64,000 nucleotides of DNA from an uncultured Bacteroidales bacterium (GTDB lineage: Bacteria; Bacteroidota; Bacteroidia; Bacteroidales; FEN-979), in contig CAISRB010000010.1 in assembly GCA_903887775.1 (NCBI GenBank), positions 1-64,000 of the forward strand. Direction: 5' to 3'. How positions within the stretch are numbered: position 1 is the first letter of the stretch; each line of letters opens with the position of its first letter. The notes under the pieces are model-generated. The model ran no database searches. It had not been told where the DNA came from and saw nothing but the letters and a program-made list of their open reading frames with translations. This document shows, piece by piece, positions 38,297 to 46,599 of this stretch. The translations under genes were made by a program, and so were the position numbers.

Positions 38297-38418
38297 GATT
38301 TACGATTTACGTTCAACTCAGCTGAATTGCGTAGCAATCACGAATACCCCGAGAAAATTAATAATTTCATGAGTAAATGAGCACACAATTGAAAAAAACA
38401 ATTGGTGCGAATAATTAC
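38297..38418 (+). repeat. 122-bp inverted repeat, left copy (upstream of prfA)
   Basis: Its reverse complement matches 39664-39785 at 113 of 122 positions without gaps. The pair encloses only prfA and a short array. Each copy ends in two GATTTAC heptamers on the outer side, and holds inner palindromes such as CAATTG-N7-CAATTG. No coding potential or transposase is present. Confidence 0.9.
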
Positions 38419-38427
38419 GGTGTTCGA

Positions 38428-38497
38428 TCTAACGCAATAACGCCATAACGCTAAACGCGGAACGCAATAACGTTGAACGCATTAACGCCATAACGCT
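38428..38497 (+). repeat. AACGCNNT short tandem array before prfA
   Basis: About nine imperfect units of 7 or 8 bp (AACGCAAT, AACGCCAT, AACGCTA, AACGCGG, AACGTTG) lie between the inverted repeat and the prfA promoter. Confidence 0.75.
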
Positions 38498-38505
38498 ATT
38501 TTTAC

Positions 38506-38513
38506 TACCTTTG
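38506..38513 (+). promoter_or_regulatory. -7 promoter box for prfA
   Basis: TACCTTTG followed by CACCCC, 26 nt before the prfA ATG. It lies just after the AACGC array, so the array takes the place of the -33 region. Confidence 0.5.
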
Positions 38514-38539
38514 CACCCCTGAAAGAGGAGTAGTACACC

Positions 38540-39610
38540 ATGGTAGATAAACTGGAAGCAATAAAACTGAAGTTCGATGACATTCAGAAGCAAATGAGCG
38601 AGCCTGATATTGTCAGTGATATGAAACGTTATATCAAACTGAACAAGGATTACAAGGAGCTTCAGCCTATCATGGACGCCTATGAGCGTTATAAGAATAT
38701 TCTTGCGAATCTTGAACATGCAAAAGAGATCCTGTACAATGAGAAAGATGAGGAATTCCGGGCTATGGCGAAGGAAGAACTCGAGACACTAAACAACGAA
38801 AAGGAGAAACTGGAAGAAGAAGTCAGGCTGATGCTTATCCCCGTTGATCCTCAGGACGGGAAAAACGCTGTCGTCGAGATCCGTGCGGGAACCGGGGGGG
38901 ATGAGGCCAGTATTTTCGCAGGCGATCTTTATCGGATGTATTCAAAATACTGTGAAAACCGCCGGTGGAAAATCGAACTGATTGATTTTTCCGAAGGTAC
39001 AATGGGTGGATTTAAAGAAATTATTTTCAATGTCATCGGCGAGGGTGCATATGGCCAGATGAAATATGAATCGGGGGTTCACCGGGTACAGCGTGTGCCC
39101 CAGACGGAGACCCAGGGCCGTGTGCATACTTCTGCTGCGACTGTAGCTGTGCTGCCCGAGGCTGATGAATTTGATGTGGAAGTCAAACCGAGCGATGTTC
39201 GCAAAGACACTTTCTGCTCCTCGGGTCCGGGCGGGCAGTCTGTAAATACAACATATTCGGCAATCCGCCTGACCCATGTACCCTCGGGTATAGTAGTCAG
39301 CTGCCAGGATGAGAAATCCCAGATGAAGAATTTTGAAAAGGCCATGAAAGTGCTCCGGACACGACTTTACGAGATGGAACATCAGAAATATCTCGATGAG
39401 ATCTCAAAAAAGCGTAAAACCATGGTATCAACCGGAGACCGCTCTGCAAAAATACGTACTTATAATTATGCCCAGAGCCGGGTTACCGACCACCGTATCA
39501 ATATGACCATTTACAACCTTCCTGTGGTGCTTGACGGAGATGTGCAACCCCTGATCGATGCGCTTCAGCTGGCCGAGAATGCAGAAAGGCTGAAAGAAGC
39601 GGTAAGTTAA
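38540..39610 (+). CDS. prfA: Peptide chain release factor 1
   Basis: RF1 reads UAA and UAG and triggers peptide release. The 356-residue protein has the anticodon-type motif PQT (in [17 protein letters not shown]1 has PxT where RF2 has SPF) and the catalytic GGQ in [15 protein letters not shown] (about residues 230-240). The [16 protein letters not shown] block is also conserved. Length is normal. The whole gene lies between the arms of a 122-bp inverted repeat. Confidence 0.97.
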   Translation: MVDKLEAIKLKFDDIQKQMSEPDIVSDMKRYIKLNKDYKELQPIMDAYERYKNILANLEHAKEILYNEKDEEFRAMAKEELETLNNEKEKLEEEVRLMLIPVDPQDGKNAVVEIRAGTGGDEASIFAGDLYRMYSKYCENRRWKIELIDFSEGTMGGFKEIIFNVIGEGAYGQMKYESGVHRVQRVPQTETQGRVHTSAATVAVLPEADEFDVEVKPSDVRKDTFCSSGPGGQSVNTTYSAIRLTHVPSGIVVSCQDEKSQMKNFEKAMKVLRTRLYEMEHQKYLDEISKKRKTMVSTGDRSAKIRTYNYAQSRVTDHRINMTIYNLPVVLDGDVQPLIDALQLAENAERLKEAVS

Positions 39611-39611
39611 A

Positions 39612-39670
39612 AGATGTACAATGTACAATGTACAAATAGGTCAACATTTGTAATTTGTAATTTGTAATTA
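39612..39670 (+). repeat. Heptamer arrays GTACAAT and TTGTAAT after prfA
   Basis: Three GTACAAT-type units (39612-39636) and three TTGTAAT units (39643-39670) of 7 bp run into the right inverted repeat. Confidence 0.75.
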
Positions 39671-39785
39671 TTCGCACCAATTGTTTATTTCAGTTGTGTG
39701 CTCATTTACTCATGAAATTATTAATTTTCTTAGTGTATTCGTCATTGCTTCGCAATTCAGCAGAGCTGAACGTAAATCGTAAATC
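39664..39785 (-). repeat. 122-bp inverted repeat, right copy (downstream of prfA)
   Basis: This is the partner of 38297-38418 in the opposite orientation. It differs at nine positions. Its outer end has three CGTAAAT heptamers (39771-39791) that stop three nucleotides before the pyrF ATG, so the pyrF start region is part of the repeat edge. Confidence 0.9.
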
Positions 39786-39794
39786 GTAAATCCC

Positions 39795-40625
39795 ATGACC
39801 CGAGAAGAGCTTATTAACCTCATTCGCCGGAAAAATTCCTTCCTCTGTATCGGCCTTGATACCGATATCAGCAAAATACCCCAGCATATGAAGTCGCTGG
39901 AAGATCCCATCTTCGGGTTCAACAAAGCAATCATCGATGCAACCATTGACCTCGCAGTGGCGTACAAACCTAACTTCGCATTTTACGAATGCTACGGGGT
40001 AAAAGGCTGGGAAAGCCTTACAAAGACCATTAATTATATTAATGAAAAATACCCGGGCCAGGCCTTTACCATTGCCGATGCCAAGCGCGGGGATATCGGC
40101 AACACCTCCCAGCAATATGCCAGGGCTGTGTTCGATAAAGCTTCATCAGGACTGGAATTTGATGCAGTCACCGTTGCTCCTTACATGGGAGAAGATTCCG
40201 TTAAGCCTTTCCTCTTGTACCCTTCGAAATGGATCATTGTGCTTGCCCTGACCTCAAACAAAGGAGCCGGAGATTTCCAGTTCTTCTCAAACCAGGATAC
40301 AAGACTGTTTGAACAGGTCCTGCTTAAATCAAAACAATGGGGGAACCAGGATAATATGATGTATGTAGTAGGCGCAACGAAGGCAGATATGTTAACCGAT
40401 ATCAGGAAGATAGTTCCCGATCATTTCCTTCTTGTTCCGGGTATAGGTGCACAGGGTGGAAGCCTTCAGGAAGTTGCAAAATACGGCCTGACAAAAGACT
40501 GCGGATTGCTTGTAAATTCAAGCCGCAATATCATTTATGCGTCACCAGGAGCTGACTTTGCTGAAAAAGCAAGGGAAGAAGCAGAAAAAATGCAGAAAGA
40601 AATGTCGGTATTATTACACCCTTGA
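39795..40625 (+). CDS. pyrF: Orotidine 5'-phosphate decarboxylase (type 2)
   Basis: PyrF makes UMP from OMP. The 276-residue protein is the longer type 2 form. It has [14 protein letters not shown] at the N-terminus, the catalytic [15 protein letters not shown] (about residues 95-109), [10 protein letters not shown], and the phosphate loop VPGIGAQGG. The ATG lies immediately after the inverted-repeat edge; no -7 box was seen close by, so it may be read from prfA. Confidence 0.94.
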   Translation: MTREELINLIRRKNSFLCIGLDTDISKIPQHMKSLEDPIFGFNKAIIDATIDLAVAYKPNFAFYECYGVKGWESLTKTINYINEKYPGQAFTIADAKRGDIGNTSQQYARAVFDKASSGLEFDAVTVAPYMGEDSVKPFLLYPSKWIIVLALTSNKGAGDFQFFSNQDTRLFEQVLLKSKQWGNQDNMMYVVGATKADMLTDIRKIVPDHFLLVPGIGAQGGSLQEVAKYGLTKDCGLLVNSSRNIIYASPGADFAEKAREEAEKMQKEMSVLLHP

Positions 40626-40642
40626 TCGCTTATCACTTTTCA

Positions 40643-40733
40643 CTCATGCCTCATGCCTCATGCCTCATGGCTCATGGCTCATGGCTCATGGCTCATGGCT
40701 CATGGCTCATGGCTCATGGCTCATGGCTCATGG
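40643..40733 (+). repeat. Thirteen-copy heptamer array CTCATGC/CTCATGG
   Basis: Three CTCATGC units are followed by ten perfect CTCATGG units, 91 bp in all. The array fills the gap between the convergent pyrF and ilvE genes. The perfect copies suggest recent slippage growth. Confidence 0.95.
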
Positions 40734-40744
40734 CTATTCTCTCA

Positions 40745-41764
40745 TCACTCCACGACTGTGATCCACCCATACTTATCAGCGGCCTTTCCGTCCTGAATAT
40801 CACGGAGTATCGTATAGAGTTTTAAACAAACCTGGCCTGCCTTTCCATCCTTGCAATACTGAAAAACCTTTTCTGTATCCCGGTCATGAATGGAGCCGAT
40901 CGGTGATATAACAGCAGCAGTTCCGCATGCTCCAACCTCATCAAATTCAGCAAGTTCCTCAACAGAAACAGGCCTGAGTTCCACGAGCATGCCAATGTCC
41001 TGGGCGATCGTTCGCAACGACATATTGGTTATTGACGGAAGTATGGAATGGGAATTCGGGGTGATGTATGTATTACCCTTGATCCCGAAAAAGTTTGCGG
41101 GACCGGCTTCGTCTATATATTTCTTTTCCTTTGCATCCAGGAATATACAGGATGCAAACCCTTCGGCATGGGCACGTACACCAGCACGCAGGCTCGCAGC
41201 ATAGTTACCTCCGACCTTGATATGTCCGGTCCCCAAAGGGGCTGCACGGTCATAATCCCTGACGATCTGCATCTTGACCGGGTTGAAGCCTTCCTTGAAA
41301 TACGGGCCGACAGGGCCGACAAAGATCAGGAACATGTATTCACGGGCCGGTTTTACACCAACCTCAGGGCCAGTCCCTATAAGCAGGGGACGGATGTATA
41401 AAGACGCTCCTTCTCCGTAAGGCGGGATATATTTCTTATTCAGCTGAACAACTTTCACTACAGCCTCCCGAAACATTTCCAATGGGATTTCAGGCATAAT
41501 AAGGCCAACTGCAGAATTGTTTATCCGTTTGCAGTTTTCCTCAAGCCTGAAAATCCGGATCTTCCCGTCAACACCGGTAAAGGCTTTAAGGCCCTCAAAA
41601 GCTTCCTGTCCGTAATGCAGGCAGGTCGCTGCCATATGCATGTTAATGTATTCCGAGTCGGTGACTTCCAGAGGACTCCACTTGCCATCTTTCCAGTTTG
41701 AACGTACATTGTAATCGGTCTTGAAATAACCGAAAGGTAAATTCTTCCAATCTGTCGTAGTCAT
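40745..41764 (-). CDS. ilvE: Branched-chain amino acid aminotransferase
   Basis: A fold-type IV PLP enzyme that interconverts Leu, Ile and Val with their keto acids. The 339-residue protein has HYGQEAFEGLKAF (about residues 51-63), RPLLIGTGPEVGV, the PLP Lys in GTGHIKVGGNYAASL, and DEVGACGTAAVISPIG. Length and motifs fit the long BCAT2-like form. On the minus strand TATATTTA about 50 nt upstream is a weak -7 candidate. Confidence 0.95.
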   Translation of the reverse strand: MTTTDWKNLPFGYFKTDYNVRSNWKDGKWSPLEVTDSEYINMHMAATCLHYGQEAFEGLKAFTGVDGKIRIFRLEENCKRINNSAVGLIMPEIPLEMFREAVVKVVQLNKKYIPPYGEGASLYIRPLLIGTGPEVGVKPAREYMFLIFVGPVGPYFKEGFNPVKMQIVRDYDRAAPLGTGHIKVGGNYAASLRAGVRAHAEGFASCIFLDAKEKKYIDEAGPANFFGIKGNTYITPNSHSILPSITNMSLRTIAQDIGMLVELRPVSVEELAEFDEVGACGTAAVISPIGSIHDRDTEKVFQYCKDGKAGQVCLKLYTILRDIQDGKAADKYGWITVVE

Positions 41765-41877
41765 ATAAGTAGTTTTAAGTGTTAGTTTTCAGCATCAAAG
41801 ACTCTGTAAATATAGAAAAATAATTTTCACAGGTATCAGGACCTATCAAAATTTTTAATACCAGGAAATAAGCGGCT

Positions 41878-41915
41878 TGACATTTTGGCAGAATTTAACA
41901 ATGGCATATGCTTTG
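41878..41915 (+). promoter_or_regulatory. Bipartite motif upstream of htpG shared with grpE
   Basis: TGACATTTTGGC (41878-41889), a 12-nt spacer, then TGGCATATGCTTTG (41902-41915). The 12-mer is identical to that before grpE and the second half matches at 11 of 14 positions. GG and G are ten nucleotides apart, as in sigma-54 promoters. The predicted start leaves a leader of roughly 85 nt to the ATG at 42011. Confidence 0.55.
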
Positions 41916-42010
41916 TGTTAAGAGGCAAAGCTTACCGGCCTCTGGCTAATACTGAATAAGACATCCGGCGAAGCCGAAAATAAAAATAATCAACTAAAAC
42001 ACCGAATCCT

Positions 42011-43912
42011 ATGCAGAAAGGTAAAATCAACGTTCAGACTGAGAACATTTTCCCCATTATCAAGAAATTCCTGTATTCGGAGCATGAGATTTTCCTGCGG
42101 GAACTCATTTCGAATGCTGTTGACGCAACCCAGAAATTAAAAACCCTTGCTTCGATGGGAAAGTTTAACGGGGAGCTGGGAGACCTGACCATAGAAGTTA
42201 AAGTCAACCCGAAAAGAAAGACTATTTCGGTGAAAGACAAGGGAATCGGCATGAATGCGGAGGAAGTTGATAAATACATCAACCAGATCGCGTTTTCGAG
42301 CGCCGAGGAGTTTATCAGCCAGTTCAAGACCAAATCGGAAGCTGAAATGAATGCCATCATAGGTCATTTTGGCCTTGGTTTTTACTCAAGCTTTATGGTT
42401 TCCGACAAGGTTGTGATCCATACAAAAACATATAAGACCGAAGGCGATACGAAGCCGGTGCTCTGGGAATGTGACGGCAGCCCCGATTACACGATGGATG
42501 AGAGCAAGAAGAAAGACCGTGGAACCGAGATCATATTGCATATTGCAGATGACTCAAAGGATTACCTTGAAGAGTACAAGATCCTCGAAATACTGAAGAA
42601 ATACTGCAAATTCCTGCCGGTGCCAATTCATTTCGGCAGTGAAAAAACATGGGAAAAAGTTCCCGGCGAAAAGGACGAAAAAGGCAAAGACAAGGAAATC
42701 GAAATCGAAAAGCCAAGGATCATCAACAATACTGATCCTTTATGGAAGAAGAAACCGATTGACCTGAAGGACGAGGATTATAAGAGTTTTTATCGCGAAC
42801 TGTATCCCTATACCTTCGAAGAACCTTTATTCCATATTCACCTGAATGTAGACTATCCTTTCAACCTGACGGGAATACTGTATTTCCCGAAAGTGAAGAA
42901 AACACTGGAAGTCCAGAAGAATAAGATCCAGCTCTATAGCAACCAGGTTTTTGTTACTGATTCGGTGGAAGGCATTGTCCCCGAATTTCTTACACTTCTC
43001 CATGGAGTGCTTGATTCCCCGGATATTCCGCTGAATGTATCACGTTCATACCTGCAGTCTGATCCCAATGTGAAGAAGATCAGCAATCATATTACGAAGA
43101 AAGTGGCCGATAAACTCGAAACCATTTTCAAGGAGAACCGTCCTGATTTTGAAGCCAAATGGGACGACATCAAGGTGTTTATCGAATATGGGATTATATC
43201 GGAGCCTGACTTTTTCGACAGGGCGAAGAAATTCTGTCTTTTCAAGAACAGTGAAGCAAAGTATTTCACTTTCGAGGAATATGAAAATAAAATAAAGAAT
43301 AACCAGAAAGACAAGAACGGGAATCTCATATATCTATATACCAGCAATGCCGAAGAACAATTCAGCTTCATCGATGCCGTGAAGGACAGGGGTTATGATG
43401 TATTATTGCTGGATGGCATTATTGATACCCATTTTGTTAATACACTGGAGCAGAAATTCGAAAAATCCAGGTTTACCCGTATTGATTCCAACACGGTGGA
43501 TAAACTCATCGAAAAAGAGGATGCATTGCCTTCAAAACTCAATGAAGAGCAGCAGAAAGCCCTGAAGGAAATGATGGAAAAGCAGGTCGACAAGGAGAAA
43601 TTCACTGTTCTCCTTGAAAGCCTGAGCGAGAAAGAAGCTCCACTGCTGATCACCCAGGATGAGTTTATGAGAAGAATGAAAGATATGAGTGCGCTTGGAG
43701 GGGGTTATGGCTTTATGGGTACTATGCCCGAAAAGTACAACCTCGTGGTTAATTCGAATCATCCGAAAATTGGCAGGATGCTCCTTGAACCCGACGGGGG
43801 AAAACAGGCGGAAACCATAAGGCAGCTGTTTGACCTGGCTATGCTTGCCCAGAATCTCCTGAAAGGGAAAGACCTGGCTGAATTTATAAAACGCAACATT
43901 GAGAATGTTTAA
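42011..43912 (+). CDS. htpG: Molecular chaperone HtpG (Hsp90)
   Basis: HtpG is the bacterial Hsp90, an ATP-driven dimeric chaperone. The 633-residue protein has the GHKL ATP-binding motifs ELISNAVDATQKL (about residues 33-45), VKDKGIGMNAEEV, and GHFGLGFYSSFMV (about 117-129), the middle domain with NVSRSYLQ, and a C-terminal dimerisation part ending in DLAEFIKRNIENV. No eukaryotic MEEVD tail is present. It is a single gene with its own upstream motif shared with grpE. Confidence 0.97.
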   Translation: MQKGKINVQTENIFPIIKKFLYSEHEIFLRELISNAVDATQKLKTLASMGKFNGELGDLTIEVKVNPKRKTISVKDKGIGMNAEEVDKYINQIAFSSAEEFISQFKTKSEAEMNAIIGHFGLGFYSSFMVSDKVVIHTKTYKTEGDTKPVLWECDGSPDYTMDESKKKDRGTEIILHIADDSKDYLEEYKILEILKKYCKFLPVPIHFGSEKTWEKVPGEKDEKGKDKEIEIEKPRIINNTDPLWKKKPIDLKDEDYKSFYRELYPYTFEEPLFHIHLNVDYPFNLTGILYFPKVKKTLEVQKNKIQLYSNQVFVTDSVEGIVPEFLTLLHGVLDSPDIPLNVSRSYLQSDPNVKKISNHITKKVADKLETIFKENRPDFEAKWDDIKVFIEYGIISEPDFFDRAKKFCLFKNSEAKYFTFEEYENKIKNNQKDKNGNLIYLYTSNAEEQFSFIDAVKDRGYDVLLLDGIIDTHFVNTLEQKFEKSRFTRIDSNTVDKLIEKEDALPSKLNEEQQKALKEMMEKQVDKEKFTVLLESLSEKEAPLLITQDEFMRRMKDMSALGGGYGFMGTMPEKYNLVVNSNHPKIGRMLLEPDGGKQAETIRQLFDLAMLAQNLLKGKDLAEFIKRNIENV

Positions 43913-43927
43913 AACTGTAAATTTCAC

Positions 43928-43935
43928 TATATTTA
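43928..43935 (+). promoter_or_regulatory. Possible -7 box for the lemA-TPM operon
   Basis: TATATTTA, one base off the TAnnTTTG consensus, 78 nt before lemA. Weak without a -33 element. Confidence 0.3.
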
Positions 43936-44013
43936 CGTCCAATAATCCTTTAAGTAATCTTTAGGGGTCGGTAAGACGGCCCGTAAAATCATTAATAACC
44001 AAAAATAATAACT

Positions 44014-44610
44014 ATGAAACTTAGTAAAGGTTGGATCATTCTGATCGTGGTTGTTCTGGCAATATTGCTTCTTTTCTCATCGGGCAGCCGCTCATATAAC
44101 AACCTGGTAACGAAAGACCAGGTCGTTCAGCAGCAGTGGGCTCAGGTTGAGAACGTATACCAGCGCCGTTCGGACCTTATTCCGAACCTGGTGAACACGG
44201 TCAAAGGCGTTGCAAACTTTGAGCAGAAAACCCTCACCGACGTGATCGAGGCAAGGGCTAATGCTACCAGGGTAACGATCAGCCCTAAAAATCTGGACGA
44301 AGCCTCCATTCAAAAATTTCAGTCTGCCCAGGACAATCTCAGTTCGACCTTATCCAGGCTTATGATGGTTACCGAGAATTATCCCCAGCTGAAAGCCACT
44401 CAGAATTTCAGCGAACTCCAGGCCCAGCTTGAAGGAACCGAAAACAGGATCACTGTTGAGCGCATGAAGTTCAATGAGGTGGTGCAGGATTACAATGTGC
44501 TGGTAAAGAGATTCCCATCGAATATCTATGCAGGCATGTTCGGATTCAAGGAAAAGGCATTTTTCAAAGCCGTTCAGGGTGCTGAGAAAGCTCCCGAAGT
44601 AAAGTTCTGA
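44014..44610 (+). CDS. lemA: LemA family membrane protein
   Basis: The 198-residue product has one N-terminal membrane helix (about residues 6-24, WIILIVVVLAILLLFSS) and an extended helical domain. The family marks are YNNLVTKDQVVQQQWAQVENVYQRRSDLIPNLVNTVKG and the ending RFPSNIYAGMFGFKEKAFF. LemA function is not settled. In many bacteria it is next to TPM-domain proteins, as here, which suggests the three products act together at the membrane. Confidence 0.93.
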   Translation: MKLSKGWIILIVVVLAILLLFSSGSRSYNNLVTKDQVVQQQWAQVENVYQRRSDLIPNLVNTVKGVANFEQKTLTDVIEARANATRVTISPKNLDEASIQKFQSAQDNLSSTLSRLMMVTENYPQLKATQNFSELQAQLEGTENRITVERMKFNEVVQDYNVLVKRFPSNIYAGMFGFKEKAFFKAVQGAEKAPEVKF

Positions 44611-44680
44611 TAAAGGCAAAAACACTGCGGCAGGCCCCGTAAGAGGCCTGCCTGCATTACAGTGTTTAAAACATAAAATC

Positions 44681-45127
44681 ATGGGCATAACAGTAAGGGA
44701 CTTCTTCAGCCCGGAACAGCAAAAAGCAATAACAAAAGCCATTGCGGAAGCAGAACACCAAACCTCCGGCGAGATCCGCGTTCATATTGAGAACTCCCTG
44801 AAAGGGGATGTCCTCGACCGTGCAGCTTATCTTTTCAGGACGCTCGGCATGAGTAAAACAGAACTCAGAAACGGGGTGCTGATCTACCTGACGGTGAACA
44901 GCAGGCAGTTTGCCATTCTTGGTGATAGCGGCATTCACAAAATGGTACCTGAAAACTTCTGGGATAAGATCAAACATCAGATGCTTGCCGATTTCAGGGA
45001 AAATAAATTCACCGAAGGGCTAATCTCAGCCATCTCCTCTACAGGAGAACAGCTGAAAAAGCATTTCCCTTATATGGTAAATGACAAGAACGAACTTCCC
45101 GATGAGATCTCTTTCGGTAAAAATTAA
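44681..45127 (+). CDS. TPM-domain protein, soluble short form
   Basis: The 148-residue product is a single TPM domain (formerly DUF477) without a signal peptide. It has FFSPEQQKAITKAIAEAEHQTSGEIRVHIE (about residues 6-35), NGVLIYLTVNSRQFAILGDSGI and ISSTGEQLKKHFP. TPM domains bind metals in some members, and one plant member is a phosphatase involved in photosystem II repair; the role in bacteria is open. It lies between lemA and the membrane-bound TPM protein. Confidence 0.88.
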   Translation: MGITVRDFFSPEQQKAITKAIAEAEHQTSGEIRVHIENSLKGDVLDRAAYLFRTLGMSKTELRNGVLIYLTVNSRQFAILGDSGIHKMVPENFWDKIKHQMLADFRENKFTEGLISAISSTGEQLKKHFPYMVNDKNELPDEISFGKN

Positions 45128-45137
45128 GCCTGCGACC

Positions 45138-45932
45138 ATGAAAACACTGAGAACTTATTCTTTATTCCTTCTGATTGTATTGTCATTACCAGTATTTGCG
45201 CAGGATATTCCCGACAGGCCCTCCCCTCCCAGACTGGTTAACGATTATACCGGCACTCTGTCAGCTGATCAGGTTGCAGCGCTTGAACGCAAACTCGTTG
45301 CATTCAACGACTCAACTTCAACCCAGATTGCAGTGGTTTTTGTCAAGTCGCTTAATGGTTATGACAAAGCCGACTACACTTACCGCCTGGCTGAGAAATG
45401 GGGAGTCGGGCAAAAAGGGAAAAATAACGGCGCAGTTATTCTTGTCAAACCAAAAACCGGCTCGGAAAAGGGTGATGCCTATCTTGTTTCCGGCTATGGT
45501 TTGGAAGACGTCATTCCCGATGCCATTTGCAAAAGGATTGTTGATAATGAAATGATCCCCCGTTTCACCCAGGGGGATTATTACGGCGGCATTGATGCTG
45601 CCACAACGGTCATCATAGATCTTGCAAAGGGGAAATATTCAGCTGAACAGTATTCGAAAAAACATGATGCAGGTCCCGTAGGGCTTATCGTCCCGGTGAT
45701 CATTCTGCTGGTGGTTCTTTTTGCTATTCGTGCAAGCAGGGCAAGTTCCCATTCGGTAGGAAAAAGCCTGCCCTGGTGGATGGCTTTATGGATGCTTGGT
45801 TCCTCGGGAGGCGGGCACAGCGGAAGCTGGGGCAACTTCTCGGGAGGTTCCGGCTTTGGCGGAGGAGGCGGCGGCTTTGGAGGCTTTGGAGGTGGAAGCT
45901 TCGGCGGAGGCGGCGCCGGCGGAAGCTGGTAA
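45138..45932 (+). CDS. Membrane-anchored TPM-domain protein with Gly-rich tail
   Basis: The 264-residue product starts at the ATG 45138, chosen because MKTLRTYSLFLLIVLSLPVFAQ is a clear signal peptide; the longer frame from 45081 overlaps the previous gene. The TPM domain (about residues 37-160) contains LVNDYTGTLSADQVAALERKL, NGAVILVKPK and YLVSGYGLEDVIPDA. A membrane helix follows (about 188-207), then a tail of mostly Gly, Ser and Phe ending GGAGGSW. This is the YgcG-like layout often next to LemA. Confidence 0.9.
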   Translation: MKTLRTYSLFLLIVLSLPVFAQDIPDRPSPPRLVNDYTGTLSADQVAALERKLVAFNDSTSTQIAVVFVKSLNGYDKADYTYRLAEKWGVGQKGKNNGAVILVKPKTGSEKGDAYLVSGYGLEDVIPDAICKRIVDNEMIPRFTQGDYYGGIDAATTVIIDLAKGKYSAEQYSKKHDAGPVGLIVPVIILLVVLFAIRASRASSHSVGKSLPWWMALWMLGSSGGGHSGSWGNFSGGSGFGGGGGGFGGFGGGSFGGGGAGGSW

Positions 45933-45934
45933 AC

Positions 45935-46414
45935 TTACCTCAGCTGGTCTGTTTCAGACCGGGGTTTAATTTCGATGCTCTTAACTTCTTCAAGGGTGAT
46001 AAAACCGCCCTTATTCCCAAAATTGTTAAGCACATAATTGATCACGGCAACCGCATCTTCTTTCGTGTTAACCTGGGGCGTCATTTCCTGTGTATACTTT
46101 TTCCCGTTAACTGTCATTTCTATTTTTGAACCGTTCAGCGTCTGTGCAACAGCCCTGCTTTTATCAGCCAGAAGATAGTCTGAATTGGCCAATGGAGGAA
46201 ATATAAATTCAACACCTGTTCCGTTGGGCTGGTGGCAAATTATGCACTTTGTCTTAAAGATCTCCTCGCCTTTAGGCATCATTGCCTTTATTTCGGCAGG
46301 CAAAGAAACGCCGGCAGCTTTTTGGCCGGCCTCAGGCTGGCTGCCGCTCCCGCAGGAAGAAAGAATAATACCTGCCACACAAACTGAAAGGGAAAGATTG
46401 GCAATTCGTTCCAT
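45935..46414 (-). CDS. c-type cytochrome lipoprotein
   Basis: From the ATG at 46414 the product has 159 residues and a lipoprotein signal (MERIANLSLSVCVAGIILSSC). The longer frame to 46486 adds no signal features. One heme motif CIICH is present (in FKTKCIICHQPNGTGVEF), with a likely axial Met in YTQEMTPQ and the closing helix AVAVINYVLNNFGN. This is a class I monoheme cytochrome, an electron carrier on the periplasmic face. No oxidase or dehydrogenase partner is adjacent. It is divergent from the next gene. Confidence 0.87.
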   Translation of the reverse strand: MERIANLSLSVCVAGIILSSCGSGSQPEAGQKAAGVSLPAEIKAMMPKGEEIFKTKCIICHQPNGTGVEFIFPPLANSDYLLADKSRAVAQTLNGSKIEMTVNGKKYTQEMTPQVNTKEDAVAVINYVLNNFGNKGGFITLEEVKSIEIKPRSETDQLR

Positions 46415-46568
46415 AGTCCGGAATTTGGGTTTGATTAGTAAGCTTACTGAGTGTAAAATTAACGTCATTTGTGAAAATACCATCATCTGTTCCTGATGAT
46501 ATTTTGCATGATGGCTCTTTTAGTCTGTCAGATCCGGGCTGTCATTCATTTCCGGGTCTTTTTTTTTG

Positions 46569-46576
46569 TACTTTTG
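46569..46576 (+). promoter_or_regulatory. -7 promoter box for the T9SS-secreted protein
   Basis: TACTTTTG is 24 nt before the TTG start at 46600. Transcription would start near 46583, well inside the longer ATG-initiated frame from 46471, which therefore cannot be the coding start. Confidence 0.55.
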
Positions 46577-46599
46577 CTCTTCAAAAACCCCCATTCCAA

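Noticed and set aside
38297-39785. The inverted repeat pair as the ends of an insertion sequence or transposon
   Set aside because: The segment between the arms encodes only prfA and no transposase or integrase, and no target-site duplication was seen.
46471-46599. N-terminal extension of the T9SS-secreted protein from the ATG at 46471
   Set aside because: It lies upstream of the predicted transcription start and would bury the signal peptide inside the protein.
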